Assembly: GCF_039680535.1 (NCBI RefSeq)
Contig: NZ_JBDKSS010000013.1
Location: 124,001-188,000, forward strand
DNA: 64,000 bases
Direction: 5' to 3'
Source of the DNA: Parvibaculum sp039680535
GTDB lineage: Bacteria; Pseudomonadota; Alphaproteobacteria; Parvibaculales; Parvibaculaceae
Shown: in pieces, positions 25,443 to 34,379 of the stretch
How positions within the stretch are numbered: the stretch's first letter is position 1
How the letters are laid out: each line of letters opens with the position of its first letter
The notes under the pieces: model-generated
The model's database searches: none
What the model was told of the DNA's origin: nothing
The model's input: only the letters and a program-made list of their open reading frames with translations
Position numbers and translations under genes: made by a program

Positions 25443-25465
25443 AACTCTCTTGAGAGGTCCCAAGC

Positions 25466-25876
25466 ATGCGTTCTTATCGGCGATTGCCTCAGCTTCTTGT
25501 CATGGCGGGCGTTTTGTTTTGTGCCGCGCAGGCGCGCGCGGACGAAGATGGGTTCTCTCGGCCCTATGTGCTTTCATTTAAGCTGAACACGGAAGCGTCC
25601 AAGCTCAGCAAGGAAGCGCTGCGTTTCAACTATTGGAACGCGAACAGAAACAGCCTTGGAGCGGGCGCAGGCACGTCCAAGACCGACCAGCAATCCAACA
25701 CGAACATGAATAACGTGGTTCAGATCAACAACACGATCGTTCTGAACGGCGACAACAACAACGTTACCTTCGATGGCGGCAAGGTTGTCGATCCGACTCA
25801 GACGTCGACAGACACGTCGCAATCCGGAACCAACCAGCGAGATCTGACGCTCAATCCCGATCCCTTGAATCCGTAA
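25466..25876 (+). CDS. Small Asn-rich secreted protein, putative fibre subunit (HfaA-like position)
   Basis: 136 residues with a signal peptide ending QARA. The mature 111 residues contain an Asn/Gln/Thr-rich core at about 75-103 (TNMNNVVQINNTIVLNGDNN, then NVTF) of alternating polar and beta-branched residues, and a Pro-rich end. Small size, Asn richness and placement directly before the CsgG/HfaB gene recall HfaA or curlin-type subunits. I cannot confirm homology, so the function is inferred from context. Confidence 0.65.
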   Translation: MRSYRRLPQLLVMAGVLFCAAQARADEDGFSRPYVLSFKLNTEASKLSKEALRFNYWNANRNSLGAGAGTSKTDQQSNTNMNNVVQINNTIVLNGDNNNVTFDGGKVVDPTQTSTDTSQSGTNQRDLTLNPDPLNP

Positions 25877-25942
25877 TACGCATAGCAGGTTGCGAACAGT
25901 CGGCTTCGCCTCGGGAGCGCGACACAAAAGTGGGGTTAATCT

Positions 25943-27400
25943 ATGTCCGGCGCTATTCGCAGGTTTATCGCAGTGTCCTCTGTGGGCGCACTGGCTCTCG
26001 CTCAGGCCGCATGCGCCGTGCCCGACGCGGCACAGAAGATCAACGAGGAAGCGAAGGTTATGGAGGGGCCCGCGCCGCGCGCGACCTTCACGCCGATGGA
26101 CACCAATCTACGATGTGTCGCCCATCACATTCCGCCGGGACTTGATCTGCGCCTCGCTGTGAACGATCTGACGGATGGATCGGGCGCGCAGGCGAGCGGC
26201 GATGCACATTCTACGATCCTCACGCAGCGCCCGGACATGATGTTCGTGATCGCGCTGGCCAAGACGGGCGTTCGGCTCGTCAACCGTAATTCCACCGCCG
26301 TCGCCGAATGGGAAATGAAGCGCGCGATGGACAAGCAGCTCGGCGAAGGCAAGCTTGTTTCGGTCCAGGGCAAGGAGTTCGCCTATCGTCCGGTCACTGC
26401 GGGCACGATCGTCGGCTCGACCCACTTCGTTTCAGGTGCGCTGACCGAATTGAACTGGAGCATCAAGTCCGACGTTGCCGAGGCAGGTGTCGGGGGTCTC
26501 ACCGCCGGTAGCCGGAAGTACTACATCAGCGTCGGCGCCGACCTGATGCTGACGAACACCAAGACGACCGAACTCGTGATGGCGCGCTCCTACTCCAAGC
26601 AGATCGTGGGCAGCGAATTGTCCGCAGGCCTGTTCCGCTTCTTCGAGATGGGTGGCGGCACCAACTGGGGTCCCAAGGAAATCTTTGAATTCAATCTGGG
26701 CTCGCAGGCCAACGAGCCGGTTCAGGCCGCCGTGCGCTGGCTGCTCGAGCTCGCGGCCTACGATATGGTTTCGGAACTGACCGGCGCGGACAAATATTGC
26801 GACACGCCGGAGCTGAGGGCCGAACTCGGCAAGGAGCAGATCCGGGCCGAGAACGCGGCGCTCACAGGTAACTCGTTGCCGACGGCAATGAACGAAGCTG
26901 CGCCTGTGGTCACGGTTGGGCCGCAAACGAACGCCGCGCCTGTTGGCTTTGTTTCGCCCGCGCAGACGGTGGCGGCGCCGGCGGCTGCGCCCGCGCCTGT
27001 CGCTGCAGCAACCTCGCAGGCAGCAGCTCCCGCTCCCGCCGAAAAGCAGGCCGCTGCTCCCGCTCCGGCGGAGAAGCAGGCCGCCTTGCCGCCGCCCGCC
27101 GAGAAACAGGCGTCGACTCCGGCGGTGACGGCAACCGAAAGCAGCGCGTCGACGTCCTCGCTACCTTCCGAGGAGCAGCCGTTGACGACCCCGGATATGC
27201 CTCAGCAGGTTGTGACGTCGAGTTCCTCGACCCCGGACGATTCCTCGTCGACGCCGGTGGTCCAGAGTTCGCTATCCTCAACGCAGCCTCTTAGCAATTC
27301 CAGCGGCTCGACGAGTGCTACGCCGGTGAATCTGAAGACGACCAAGCCTGGCACGTATCAGTTCAAGGCGGCGGATTCCTATCATTGGTTCGATAACTGA
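25943..27400 (+). CDS. CsgG/HfaB family outer-membrane secretion channel lipoprotein
   Basis: 485 residues. The signal sequence ends AQAAC; Cys24 would be lipidated, though Gln at -3 departs from the usual lipobox. Residues about 45-290 are a CsgG domain with HfaB-like blocks: IALAKTGVRLVNRNSTAVAE, GSTHFVSGALTELNWSIKS and SVGADLMLTNTKTTELVMAR, then QIVGSELSAGLFRFF. CsgG forms a nonameric outer-membrane pore exporting curli, and HfaB plays this part for the Caulobacter holdfast anchor. A tail of about 170 residues is Ala/Pro- then Ser/Thr-rich, with three ten-residue repeats (361-390) ending APAEKQA or PPAEKQA, and closes with YQFKAADSYHWFDN. Confidence 0.88.
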   Translation: MSGAIRRFIAVSSVGALALAQAACAVPDAAQKINEEAKVMEGPAPRATFTPMDTNLRCVAHHIPPGLDLRLAVNDLTDGSGAQASGDAHSTILTQRPDMMFVIALAKTGVRLVNRNSTAVAEWEMKRAMDKQLGEGKLVSVQGKEFAYRPVTAGTIVGSTHFVSGALTELNWSIKSDVAEAGVGGLTAGSRKYYISVGADLMLTNTKTTELVMARSYSKQIVGSELSAGLFRFFEMGGGTNWGPKEIFEFNLGSQANEPVQAAVRWLLELAAYDMVSELTGADKYCDTPELRAELGKEQIRAENAALTGNSLPTAMNEAAPVVTVGPQTNAAPVGFVSPAQTVAAPAAAPAPVAAATSQAAAPAPAEKQAAAPAPAEKQAALPPPAEKQASTPAVTATESSASTSSLPSEEQPLTTPDMPQQVVTSSSSTPDDSSSTPVVQSSLSSTQPLSNSSGSTSATPVNLKTTKPGTYQFKAADSYHWFDN

Positions 27401-27479
27401 CGCGACTTCGAGCCGGGCGCTGCGGCGAGCAGATGCGGGCTCGAATACCCGGGGTTTCGGGGGGACACGGGGAGTAGGT

Positions 27480-28094
27480 ATGCTTTTTTCCTGCAGGGCC
27501 GTTGCGGCCGCTAGTGCGCTGTTCTTTTTGCTCTCCGCTGCTGTCGCGAATGCAGAGGTTGGCGTTCTCAACGACCCGCCGCCGGCTCCGCCGGCGGCAA
27601 AGGCTGAGGCGCCGAAGCCGGCAAAGAAGCCTGCGGCAAAGAAGCCGGCCGCCAAAAAGGTGGCCGCTCAATCAAAGAAGCCATTGCATGTCGAGAGCTT
27701 CGGCGACTGGAAAGTCGTTTGCCCGACCAAGGAGAAAAAGTCGTGCTTCGCGCGCATTCTCCTTGTCGACCAGGAAAAACGTCAACCGGCCGTTTCCTGG
27801 TTTGTGGCTCAGCGGGCCGATGGCAAGGGCGCGATGTCGTTTCTGAACGTGCCTCTCGGCGTGCTTCTGCCTGCCGGGGTGACCGTGGAAGTCAAGGACA
27901 AGCCGCGCAAATACCCGTTCACCAGATGCACGCCTCAAGGGTGTAATGCGCTTTTCCCGATGGACCCGGATCTGGTATCGCGGCTTTCGACGATGAATAC
28001 CGTGTCGGTGACAGTCATCGGTCCGAACACGCGAGCCCTTGCTTACACGGTCTCCCTGAAGGGCTTTGGCGACGCGATGAAGCGGATCGAGTGA
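27480..28094 (+). CDS. Invasion-associated locus B (IalB) family protein
   Basis: 204 residues. A signal peptide (to about residue 23) is followed by a Lys/Ala/Pro linker at about 30-62 (KPAKKPAAKKPAAKK) and then the IalB domain: ESFGDWKVVCP, FLNVPLGVLLPAGVTVEVK and CTPQGCNALFPMD. The paired cysteines fit a disulfide-stabilised periplasmic fold. The family is widespread in alphaproteobacteria and its biochemistry is unclear. GGGGAG precedes the ATG. Last gene before a strong terminator, so it probably shares a transcript with the CsgG/HfaB gene. Confidence 0.88.
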   Translation: MLFSCRAVAAASALFFLLSAAVANAEVGVLNDPPPAPPAAKAEAPKPAKKPAAKKPAAKKVAAQSKKPLHVESFGDWKVVCPTKEKKSCFARILLVDQEKRQPAVSWFVAQRADGKGAMSFLNVPLGVLLPAGVTVEVKDKPRKYPFTRCTPQGCNALFPMDPDLVSRLSTMNTVSVTVIGPNTRALAYTVSLKGFGDAMKRIE

Positions 28095-28126
28095 TCTCCG
28101 GCACGGCGGCGATGTATCGGCTTGAA

Positions 28127-28158
28127 GAGCGGGACGAGATAATCATCCCGCTCTTTTT
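28127..28158 (+). terminator. Intrinsic terminator closing the fibre-export operon
   Basis: Stem GAGCGGGA (28127-28134) / TCCCGCTC (28146-28153) followed directly by TTTTT. It is the first convincing terminator after 22469 and marks the end of the five-gene unit. Confidence 0.88.
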
Positions 28159-28297
28159 CCATCTGGCGGCGCTACGCCTCTATCGGCGCTAGCGGGAGTG
28201 GAGCGCCTTCGCTAATTTAAACAGCTGACTAACCGGTGAGGCGGATATTCGGTGGAGCGGCCTGTTCGGTCGCGCTCCATGAGGCGAGGGGAATTGG

Positions 28298-29803
28298 ATG
28301 GCTGTTCGGGGCGATCTTGAGCTGACCAGCAAATTCAGCCGCGGCCTTGAGCTCTCCAGGCAGGGGCAGCTGAAGGAAGCGAATGTGCTGCTGTTCGATG
28401 TCCTGAGAGCGACGCCGAACAATCCGGGCGCGCTCTACCTTCTCGGCAGTAATCTCGTCAAGATGCGCATGTTCGAACCGGCCTGTCGCGTCTTGACCGA
28501 TGCAACGCGGCTCAGTCCCGGAAATCCCGACGCGCATCTCGATCTGTCATTCGCGTTAAACGCACTTGGTCGTCCCGCGGATGCGCTCGTTTGTTGTGAC
28601 ACGGCTCTCAGAATTGCGCCGCAAAATCCGGCAGCACACATGCAACGGGCCATGTTGCTTCTGTCACAGCTTCGGCACGAGGAGGCCGTTCGTGCCTTCG
28701 ATCAGGTGGTCGCACTGGCGCCCCAGTTTGCAGACGCGCACTATAACCGCGCGAAGGCTCTCACGACGCTGAACAGGATCGAGGAGGCTGTCGAGAGCTA
28801 CGACAAGGCTATCGCCGCGAAGCCGCCCTACATCAATGCGCAGGCGGGCAAGGGTACCTGTCTGTTATCGCTTGGCCGATTTGAAGAGGGTCTTCCGCTA
28901 TACGAGCTCAGGCCCAGTCTGCGGAAGCTGACGGCAGCGCGCGTTTATAAGCAGCCGCGATTGACCGGCGATGCCGATATCTCTGGCAAGACGCTTTTTA
29001 TCTATCACGAGCACCTGCTTGGCGACACGATTCAGTTCTGTCGGTATGTCAGGCTTGCGGAAGCACGCGGCGCGCGGGTCATCCTTTCGATCCAGAATTG
29101 CCTTCATCGTTTCATAAGGACGCTCAGCCCCACGATCGAGCTTTTCGACGAGGGGCAAGCGCCGGCCCAGTTTGATTATCACTCCCCGCTCATGAGCCTG
29201 CCGTTGGTCTGGCGCACGACCGCAAGCACCATCCCGGCTGAAGTTCCATATCTGCGCGCCGAACCCGAACGCGTCGCGAAGTGGCGACGGCGCATCGGCG
29301 ATCACGGATTCAAGATTGGCGTCAGCTGGTGTGGAAGCCCGATCGCGATAGAGGAGCATCGCGTCTTTCCGATTGCGGCGCTTGCCAAGGTCTCGGCAAT
29401 GCCGGGCGTGCGCTTGATCAGCCTGCAGAAGAACGAAGGGATTGAGCAGTTAAGGAATTTGCCGAAGGGAATGCGGGTGGAGACATTGGGCGATGATTTC
29501 GACTCTGGGCCCGATGCCTTCATCGATACTGCTGCGGTCGCCGAACACCTGGACCTCATCATCACGCTGGACAGCTCGCTTGCCCATGTTGGCGGCGCTC
29601 TGGCCCGGCCGACCTGGGTTGTGCTCAAACATTCGCCGGATTGGCGGTGGCGGATGAAGGGCGGCGATTGTTCGTGGTATCCGACGCTCAGGCTTTTCCG
29701 GCAGGCCCATCTGGGCGATTGGACATCTGCCATATCGGCAGTCGAGCAGGCGCTAACCCGTCTGGATGTGTCGGCTCATCAGTTTGCGGACAAGGGCGGA
29801 TAG
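28298..29803 (+). CDS. TPR-containing glycosyltransferase
   Basis: 501 residues, no signal peptide. Residues about 10-215 are tandem TPR units (PNNPGALYLLGSNLVKMRMF, PENPDAHLDLSFALNALGR-like blocks, FADAHYNRAKALTTLNRIEE). The C-terminal half resembles GT9/GT41-type glycosyltransferases: KIGVSWCGSP, LDLIITLDSSLAHVGGALAR and PDWRWRMKGGDCSWYPTLRL. Such proteins glycosylate proteins or surface glycans. It follows the fibre-export operon on the same strand after a terminator. The start has GAGGGGAATTGG before ATG. Confidence 0.85.
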   Translation: MAVRGDLELTSKFSRGLELSRQGQLKEANVLLFDVLRATPNNPGALYLLGSNLVKMRMFEPACRVLTDATRLSPGNPDAHLDLSFALNALGRPADALVCCDTALRIAPQNPAAHMQRAMLLLSQLRHEEAVRAFDQVVALAPQFADAHYNRAKALTTLNRIEEAVESYDKAIAAKPPYINAQAGKGTCLLSLGRFEEGLPLYELRPSLRKLTAARVYKQPRLTGDADISGKTLFIYHEHLLGDTIQFCRYVRLAEARGARVILSIQNCLHRFIRTLSPTIELFDEGQAPAQFDYHSPLMSLPLVWRTTASTIPAEVPYLRAEPERVAKWRRRIGDHGFKIGVSWCGSPIAIEEHRVFPIAALAKVSAMPGVRLISLQKNEGIEQLRNLPKGMRVETLGDDFDSGPDAFIDTAAVAEHLDLIITLDSSLAHVGGALARPTWVVLKHSPDWRWRMKGGDCSWYPTLRLFRQAHLGDWTSAISAVEQALTRLDVSAHQFADKGG

Positions 29804-30023
29804 CAGGCGAAGGCTTCTACATATCAAAAGGTGAGGAAAGGTATGCCGCTCAGGCGGTCGGTGTAGGGATAATCTGGCGGCGTCATATTTTACAGATGCG
29901 GTGAGGCGGACTCTTGCGGAGCCAGTCGATTGTGAATTATTAAAATAGCTAGAGTTGTTTCTCGCGGGCGGGCGTAGGCGTCGTGATCCAGACGTCGATC
30001 TAAGGTGAAAGTATCGGGGTGTG

Positions 30024-30401
30024 ATGGACGAAGTTGAGGTTTTGTTGCTTGATGATGAGATGGGAATTGCTGACGAAGTTGCGGATTATCTGTCTGCCCA
30101 GGGCGTGAAGGCGAAAGGACTCTCTTCGCCGGCGATGTTCGCAGAGGAGCTTGAACGGTTAAGAGGTATTCGGGTCGTTGTGACGGACCTGCGCATGCCG
30201 GGCCGATCGGGGTTCGATTTCATCAGCGAAATCAAGGAAAGGTTCCCGGATCGCAAGCTCAACTTCATTGTCATGTCGGGGTTTATTTCGACGGAAGACA
30301 TTGATGTCGGGCGCAGGCTCGGTGTGGTTGATTTTTTGCACAAGCCCGTTGCGCCAAATCTTCTTTTGAAAGCCATCGTACCGCTCCTAAGCGGCGGATG
30401 A
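30024..30401 (+). CDS. Single-domain response regulator
   Basis: 125 residues, receiver domain only: LLLDDEMG acidic pocket, VVTDLRMPGRSG phosphoacceptor loop, VMSG and HKPV lysine. There is no output domain, so it would act as a phosphorelay intermediate or bind a partner. GTG 30021 is an equally possible start. The stop overlaps the ATG of the following kinase (ATGA), making that its probable partner. The AT-rich 220 bases upstream should hold the promoter. Confidence 0.93.
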   Translation: MDEVEVLLLDDEMGIADEVADYLSAQGVKAKGLSSPAMFAEELERLRGIRVVVTDLRMPGRSGFDFISEIKERFPDRKLNFIVMSGFISTEDIDVGRRLGVVDFLHKPVAPNLLLKAIVPLLSGG

Positions 30402-33088
30402 TTGGAGAGCGAGTGGTAAGGAAGTCGACTCTTGTTCCGATTATGTGGGGCCTTGTTTGCGGCTGCCTCGGCTTTGCTTTGAATCTGGCAAGGATATCGC
30501 TCGGCACAGGTGTCGACCTTCTCATCGGCAACATATTCAGCTATCTCGCCTTCCGCGTACTCGGGCGCCGCAGCGGTCTCGTTGCCGTTGCGATTTCCTC
30601 ACTCGCGACAATTGTCATATGGCACCATCCTTACGCCTATATTGTATGGATTGCGGAATACCTGTTCGTCACGCAGAGATCGAAGATCGCGACGCCGGCC
30701 CGGGACGTGATCTTCTGGTCGCTCATCGGGGCGCCGGCGCTTCTGCTTTTTTATGGCTTGATAATGGGCATGGACCTGCTGTCCATGCTGCTCCTGGTTT
30801 TGAAGCAGGGCGCAAACGGTGTAGGCAACGTCGTCATCGCCGAGCTGCTCTTTTTCGCGCTTTTCTCATGGCGCCTGATCCGCCGTAGCGACAACGGTCC
30901 ATCTTCCATATCGCTACGCGAATCCGTCGTCGTACTTTTTTTCAGTCTCGTCCTGCTGCCGACGGTCGTTGCTCTTTGGACAACATCGCGCGGGGCCTAC
31001 AATCGCGTGAGCGATGAGGCGCGACAAACCACCATCCGGGTTCTGAGAGAGGCGGAGACGAACTACAATGGCCTCGTCGAGCGCTACTTCCAGAATGTCC
31101 GCGCGCTTACGCAGGCCTATATTGATGGCGCCGATAGCCGGCAAATCAGTGCGATGGCGCATACGCTCAACATTGGGTTCACGCAGTTTTATGTTCAGCT
31201 GAAGCCGGGGCATATCGTTGACGTTACCGGCGCTGCGCGTATCGAGATTCAGGATGAAAGGATCGCGGATACCTTCCAGTACAAGACTCCCGTGATGCGT
31301 CCGCTGCCGTCCTCGTCGGAGGGGGTAAGGAGGTTTCAGTGGGTTGTTCCATTCGAAATCAATGGCCGGCATGGGGTAACGTTTACGACGGTGACCGCGG
31401 CTGATATTCAGCGATTTCTCGATGTAGCCGTCTTTGTGCAGCCGAATTCGGGCCTCATGGTCCTTGACGCGGACGGCAAGGTGTTCGCGTCCAGGCGCAA
31501 CACGATCAAGGGACTCTGGGAAGAGAAGGTTGCAGCTCTTGCTTCGGCGAACGAATTGATTTCGCCGGTGCGGATCAGCACACCGGTGTTCGGTGTGCCG
31601 GTGATGGCGACCGAAGGCGAATCTGTCCTCGCTCTCGCATCAGCGCCGCTCAGGGAGACAAATTGGCGTCTGGTTAGCGTGGTTTCCCTCGAAAGCGGGG
31701 TAAGGGCGCTGCGGCGTCAGCAGGTGTTTCTTCTTTTTCAGGCCATCGCAATTCTCAATCTAGCCGCGCTTGTCGCGGTTTCGGTGTCGAGAACGGGACG
31801 GGCGATTTCGAGCGATCTCATCAATGCCATCGAGAAGAGCACGGAGAGCGGTGCCGTCATTTTTCCGAGGTCGATCACGCGATTTGGCGAGACGCGTGAC
31901 ATAGCGGCCCGCCTGCTTTCCCTTCATCGAAAATTTCTGCGCGAGAAGCGGGAGCTAAATCGACAGCGCTGGCGCATTGAGCAGATAGCAGCCGAACCGC
32001 CGCTGGTGATCTATGCGTATGAGGTCAACAAGGAGGCCGGTTATCGCGTGGCGAATTTTCAGGCGAGCCCGTCGAGAGAAAAGGTGTTCGGCTGGACACG
32101 GGATGATGTCCCAAATCTGGGTTCGTGGCTCGACAAGATTCATCCGGATGATCGTGAAGCCGCAATAGCAAAGCTCGTGCAGACTATTGAGCACGACGGC
32201 CGATCCATCAATGAATACCGGGTGCTGAAGAAGAACAAGGAATATGCATGGGTGGTCGATTGCGCCATCGTGAGCGAGACGGCCGAGAACGGCTTCAGGG
32301 ATGTCATCGGCTTCTCGATGGACATAACCGAGCTCAAGGTCATGAGGGAGAAGCTGGTGCAGGCAGCCAAGCTTTCGACCCTTGGCGAAATGGCGGCGGG
32401 CCTCGCGCACGAGATTAATCAGCCCCTGCAGGCTATCACCTTTGCGGCCGCGAACCTGAAGAACGACATCAGGAAATTACCCGAGACGGAAACAGCACAA
32501 AAAATCGCACAACGTGTGGAGAGAATCGAGCATCAGATAGACCGCGCAAGTGAGATCATCTCACATGTCGGCCTCTTTGGTCGTGCGACCCCGATCGCGA
32601 GAGAACTCCTGTCCGTCGATGCCCTGCTCGATGCCGTCGCCGCGCTGGCGCGGCCGTTGTGCCTGGACGCGGCGATCTACTTCGAGGTGAAACGCCCCGA
32701 TACGGATGTGTTCGTTTCCGCGCAGCAAGTCATGGTCGAGCAGATCATCATGAACCTCATTTCAAATGCGCGTGACGCTATCGCTGACCGGAAGAAGGCG
32801 GGAGACGACACGCCCGGACGAGTCGTTTTGCAGATGAGCGCGACCAGTTCCGAGGTTCTGCTTTCCGTTGAGGACAATGGTACCGGTATCTCCGCCGCCA
32901 ATATGGGGCGCGTGTTCGAGCCCTTTTTTACAACCAAGGCGCCGGGATCGGGCACCGGTCTTGGCCTCTCCATCTCTTTCGGCATTGCGATGGAGCTTGG
33001 CGGTACGCTGAACGCGGTCAATATCTCAAACGGAGCACGCTTTACCCTTACGCTGCCACGCGTTCAGGCTCCGGCGGGCAAGGTCTAG
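30398..33088 (+). CDS. Membrane sensor histidine kinase with PAS domain
   Basis: 896 residues. The N-terminus (about 10-170) has several membrane helices. A further helix near 180 precedes an extracytoplasmic sensor (about 205-440, cache-like, with GLMVLDADGKVFAS) and a last helix at about 450-470. Then come a PAS domain (about 545-650, ending IGFSMDITELK), HisKA with His671 in LAHEINQPLQAI, and HATPase with NLISNARDAI and GTGLGLSISFG. The HEINQPL type resembles DctB/FixL-class kinases. Translationally coupled to the preceding regulator; its 3' end overlaps the convergent regulator by four bases. Confidence 0.93.
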   Translation: MIGERVVRKSTLVPIMWGLVCGCLGFALNLARISLGTGVDLLIGNIFSYLAFRVLGRRSGLVAVAISSLATIVIWHHPYAYIVWIAEYLFVTQRSKIATPARDVIFWSLIGAPALLLFYGLIMGMDLLSMLLLVLKQGANGVGNVVIAELLFFALFSWRLIRRSDNGPSSISLRESVVVLFFSLVLLPTVVALWTTSRGAYNRVSDEARQTTIRVLREAETNYNGLVERYFQNVRALTQAYIDGADSRQISAMAHTLNIGFTQFYVQLKPGHIVDVTGAARIEIQDERIADTFQYKTPVMRPLPSSSEGVRRFQWVVPFEINGRHGVTFTTVTAADIQRFLDVAVFVQPNSGLMVLDADGKVFASRRNTIKGLWEEKVAALASANELISPVRISTPVFGVPVMATEGESVLALASAPLRETNWRLVSVVSLESGVRALRRQQVFLLFQAIAILNLAALVAVSVSRTGRAISSDLINAIEKSTESGAVIFPRSITRFGETRDIAARLLSLHRKFLREKRELNRQRWRIEQIAAEPPLVIYAYEVNKEAGYRVANFQASPSREKVFGWTRDDVPNLGSWLDKIHPDDREAAIAKLVQTIEHDGRSINEYRVLKKNKEYAWVVDCAIVSETAENGFRDVIGFSMDITELKVMREKLVQAAKLSTLGEMAAGLAHEINQPLQAITFAAANLKNDIRKLPETETAQKIAQRVERIEHQIDRASEIISHVGLFGRATPIARELLSVDALLDAVAALARPLCLDAAIYFEVKRPDTDVFVSAQQVMVEQIIMNLISNARDAIADRKKAGDDTPGRVVLQMSATSSEVLLSVEDNGTGISAANMGRVFEPFFTTKAPGSGTGLGLSISFGIAMELGGTLNAVNISNGARFTLTLPRVQAPAGKV

Positions 33089-33468
33089 ACAGGGGCGGAG
33101 TCTCCCTGTGCCTCACCGAACAGGCTGACCAGATCTTCTGGCTTGAACGGCTTAACCAGCGCGGTCAAATGGACAGCATCTGCCCGCGCGCCTTCTTCCT
33201 CGATCGAGGTTCTGCTGCCGGAAATGAGGATGAAGGAAACCCGCCCGTTGGCCTTGGCGGCAAAGCGGGCAAAATCGCCGCCGCCGAGTCCGGGCAGGTT
33301 GATGTCGGTCACCACGAAATCGGGAGCCCAATCCAGGAATGAGCTGAGGGCACTCTCTGCGGAGGTGACGGCGAGCACTGTGTGGCCCGCGAATTCTATG
33401 GTGTCGCGCAGTTCCTCGAGGGCTGTCTGGTCATCCTCAACCACCATCACCTTCAATGCGGCCACCAT
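33085..33468 (-). CDS. Single-domain response regulator
   Basis: 127 residues, receiver only: VMVVEDDQTA, Asp in FVVTDINLPGLGGG, ILISGS and LVKPF. Transcribed five bases downstream of the REC-winged-helix regulator, hence the same transcript. It converges on the membrane kinase gene with a four-base overlap. No output domain. Confidence 0.92.
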   Translation of the reverse strand: MVAALKVMVVEDDQTALEELRDTIEFAGHTVLAVTSAESALSSFLDWAPDFVVTDINLPGLGGGDFARFAAKANGRVSFILISGSRTSIEEEGARADAVHLTALVKPFKPEDLVSLFGEAQGDSAPV

Positions 33469-33473
33469 AGCGC

Positions 33474-34379
33474 CTACGCGGTCTTCGAAAGACCCCGGAT
33501 TCCGCCCTGATAAAGCTCCGGAAACTTGTTCAGGCAGCTCTTGTGCATTTCATCAACGATCTGTCGCCCCTTTTGGGTAAGGGTCAGATAGCTGAGCCGC
33601 TTGTCGTTTGCCTCCCCCAATCGCTCGATCAGGCCGAGCTTTTCTATAGCCTTCAGCCTGCGATAGCCGGTAGCGAGCGCAATGCCCAAGCCGGAGATGA
33701 GGCCGGTGACTGAGACCCGCTTGTTCCGCTCGTGACACCAGGCGAGATCTATAAGCATCTGCATCTGCAGGTCGTCGATGCTATAGGCCTGGGCGAGACG
33801 AGAGCGGATCACGTGGATGGCGACAAGAAACTGAACCGACTGACCAAAATTCTCGATCGATTCAGGTAGTACGACTTCATCGAGTAGCGCCGCCGCGGCC
33901 CGATGCTCCCCGGCTTCGCCGTCCACACTCTTCGCCGGCTGAGAGAGAAAAGCCTCAAAGGCGCGTTCCACCGAAGCAAAGAGCTCGCTCGGCTTGACCG
34001 GCTTGACGAGATAGTCCGTCACCGAAAGGCGCAATGCGGTGATGATCGTTTCCGGCCGAGACAATCCTGAAACCACGATTACTCGGGGCATTGGCTGTCG
34101 AGCGCTGCGGCGCATCTCCTGAATAAACATCATGCCGTTCGTGCCGGGCATGTTGATGTCAAGGAGCACAACGGCAACGGGCATGCCGCTTTCAATGTAA
34201 TCCGCGGCAGCGCGTGCGCTCGTCATGTAGCGGACACGGAAGCCCTGCGACACCAGGGCATCCGCCATCTCTTTGGCAATGGCGTTGTCGTCGTCAACAA
34301 TCAGGACAACGTGATGATCGGCATCATCCGCGATTGCGTCTTTCGTACCGCTGTGAAGTCCTAGTTCCATTGTGGACAT
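33474..34379 (-). CDS. Response regulator with C-terminal MarR-like winged helix
   Basis: 301 residues. The receiver domain (about 20-150) has LIVDDDNA, phosphoacceptor Asp74 in VLLDINMPGTNG, VVSG and VKPVKP. The C-terminal region (about 190-300) reads as a MarR-type wHTH: QMQMLIDLAWCHERNKRVSV, ISGLGIALATGYRRLKAIEK and a wing in NDKRLSYLTLTQKGRQIVDE. This pairing is unusual compared with OmpR, NarL or NtrC outputs. First gene of a two-gene unit with the small regulator; probably part of the same signalling cluster as the kinase. Confidence 0.88.
   Translation of the reverse strand: MSTMELGLHSGTKDAIADDADHHVVLIVDDDNAIAKEMADALVSQGFRVRYMTSARAAADYIESGMPVAVVLLDINMPGTNGMMFIQEMRRSARQPMPRVIVVSGLSRPETIITALRLSVTDYLVKPVKPSELFASVERAFEAFLSQPAKSVDGEAGEHRAAAALLDEVVLPESIENFGQSVQFLVAIHVIRSRLAQAYSIDDLQMQMLIDLAWCHERNKRVSVTGLISGLGIALATGYRRLKAIEKLGLIERLGEANDKRLSYLTLTQKGRQIVDEMHKSCLNKFPELYQGGIRGLSKTA

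Noticed and set aside
23318..25444. Minus-strand open frame of about 700 codons opposite the repetitive secreted protein
   Set aside because: The translation is Arg/Val/Asp-rich without motifs, a mirror of the Asn/Thr/Ala codons on the plus strand. The plus frame has a signal peptide, ribosome site and repeat pattern.
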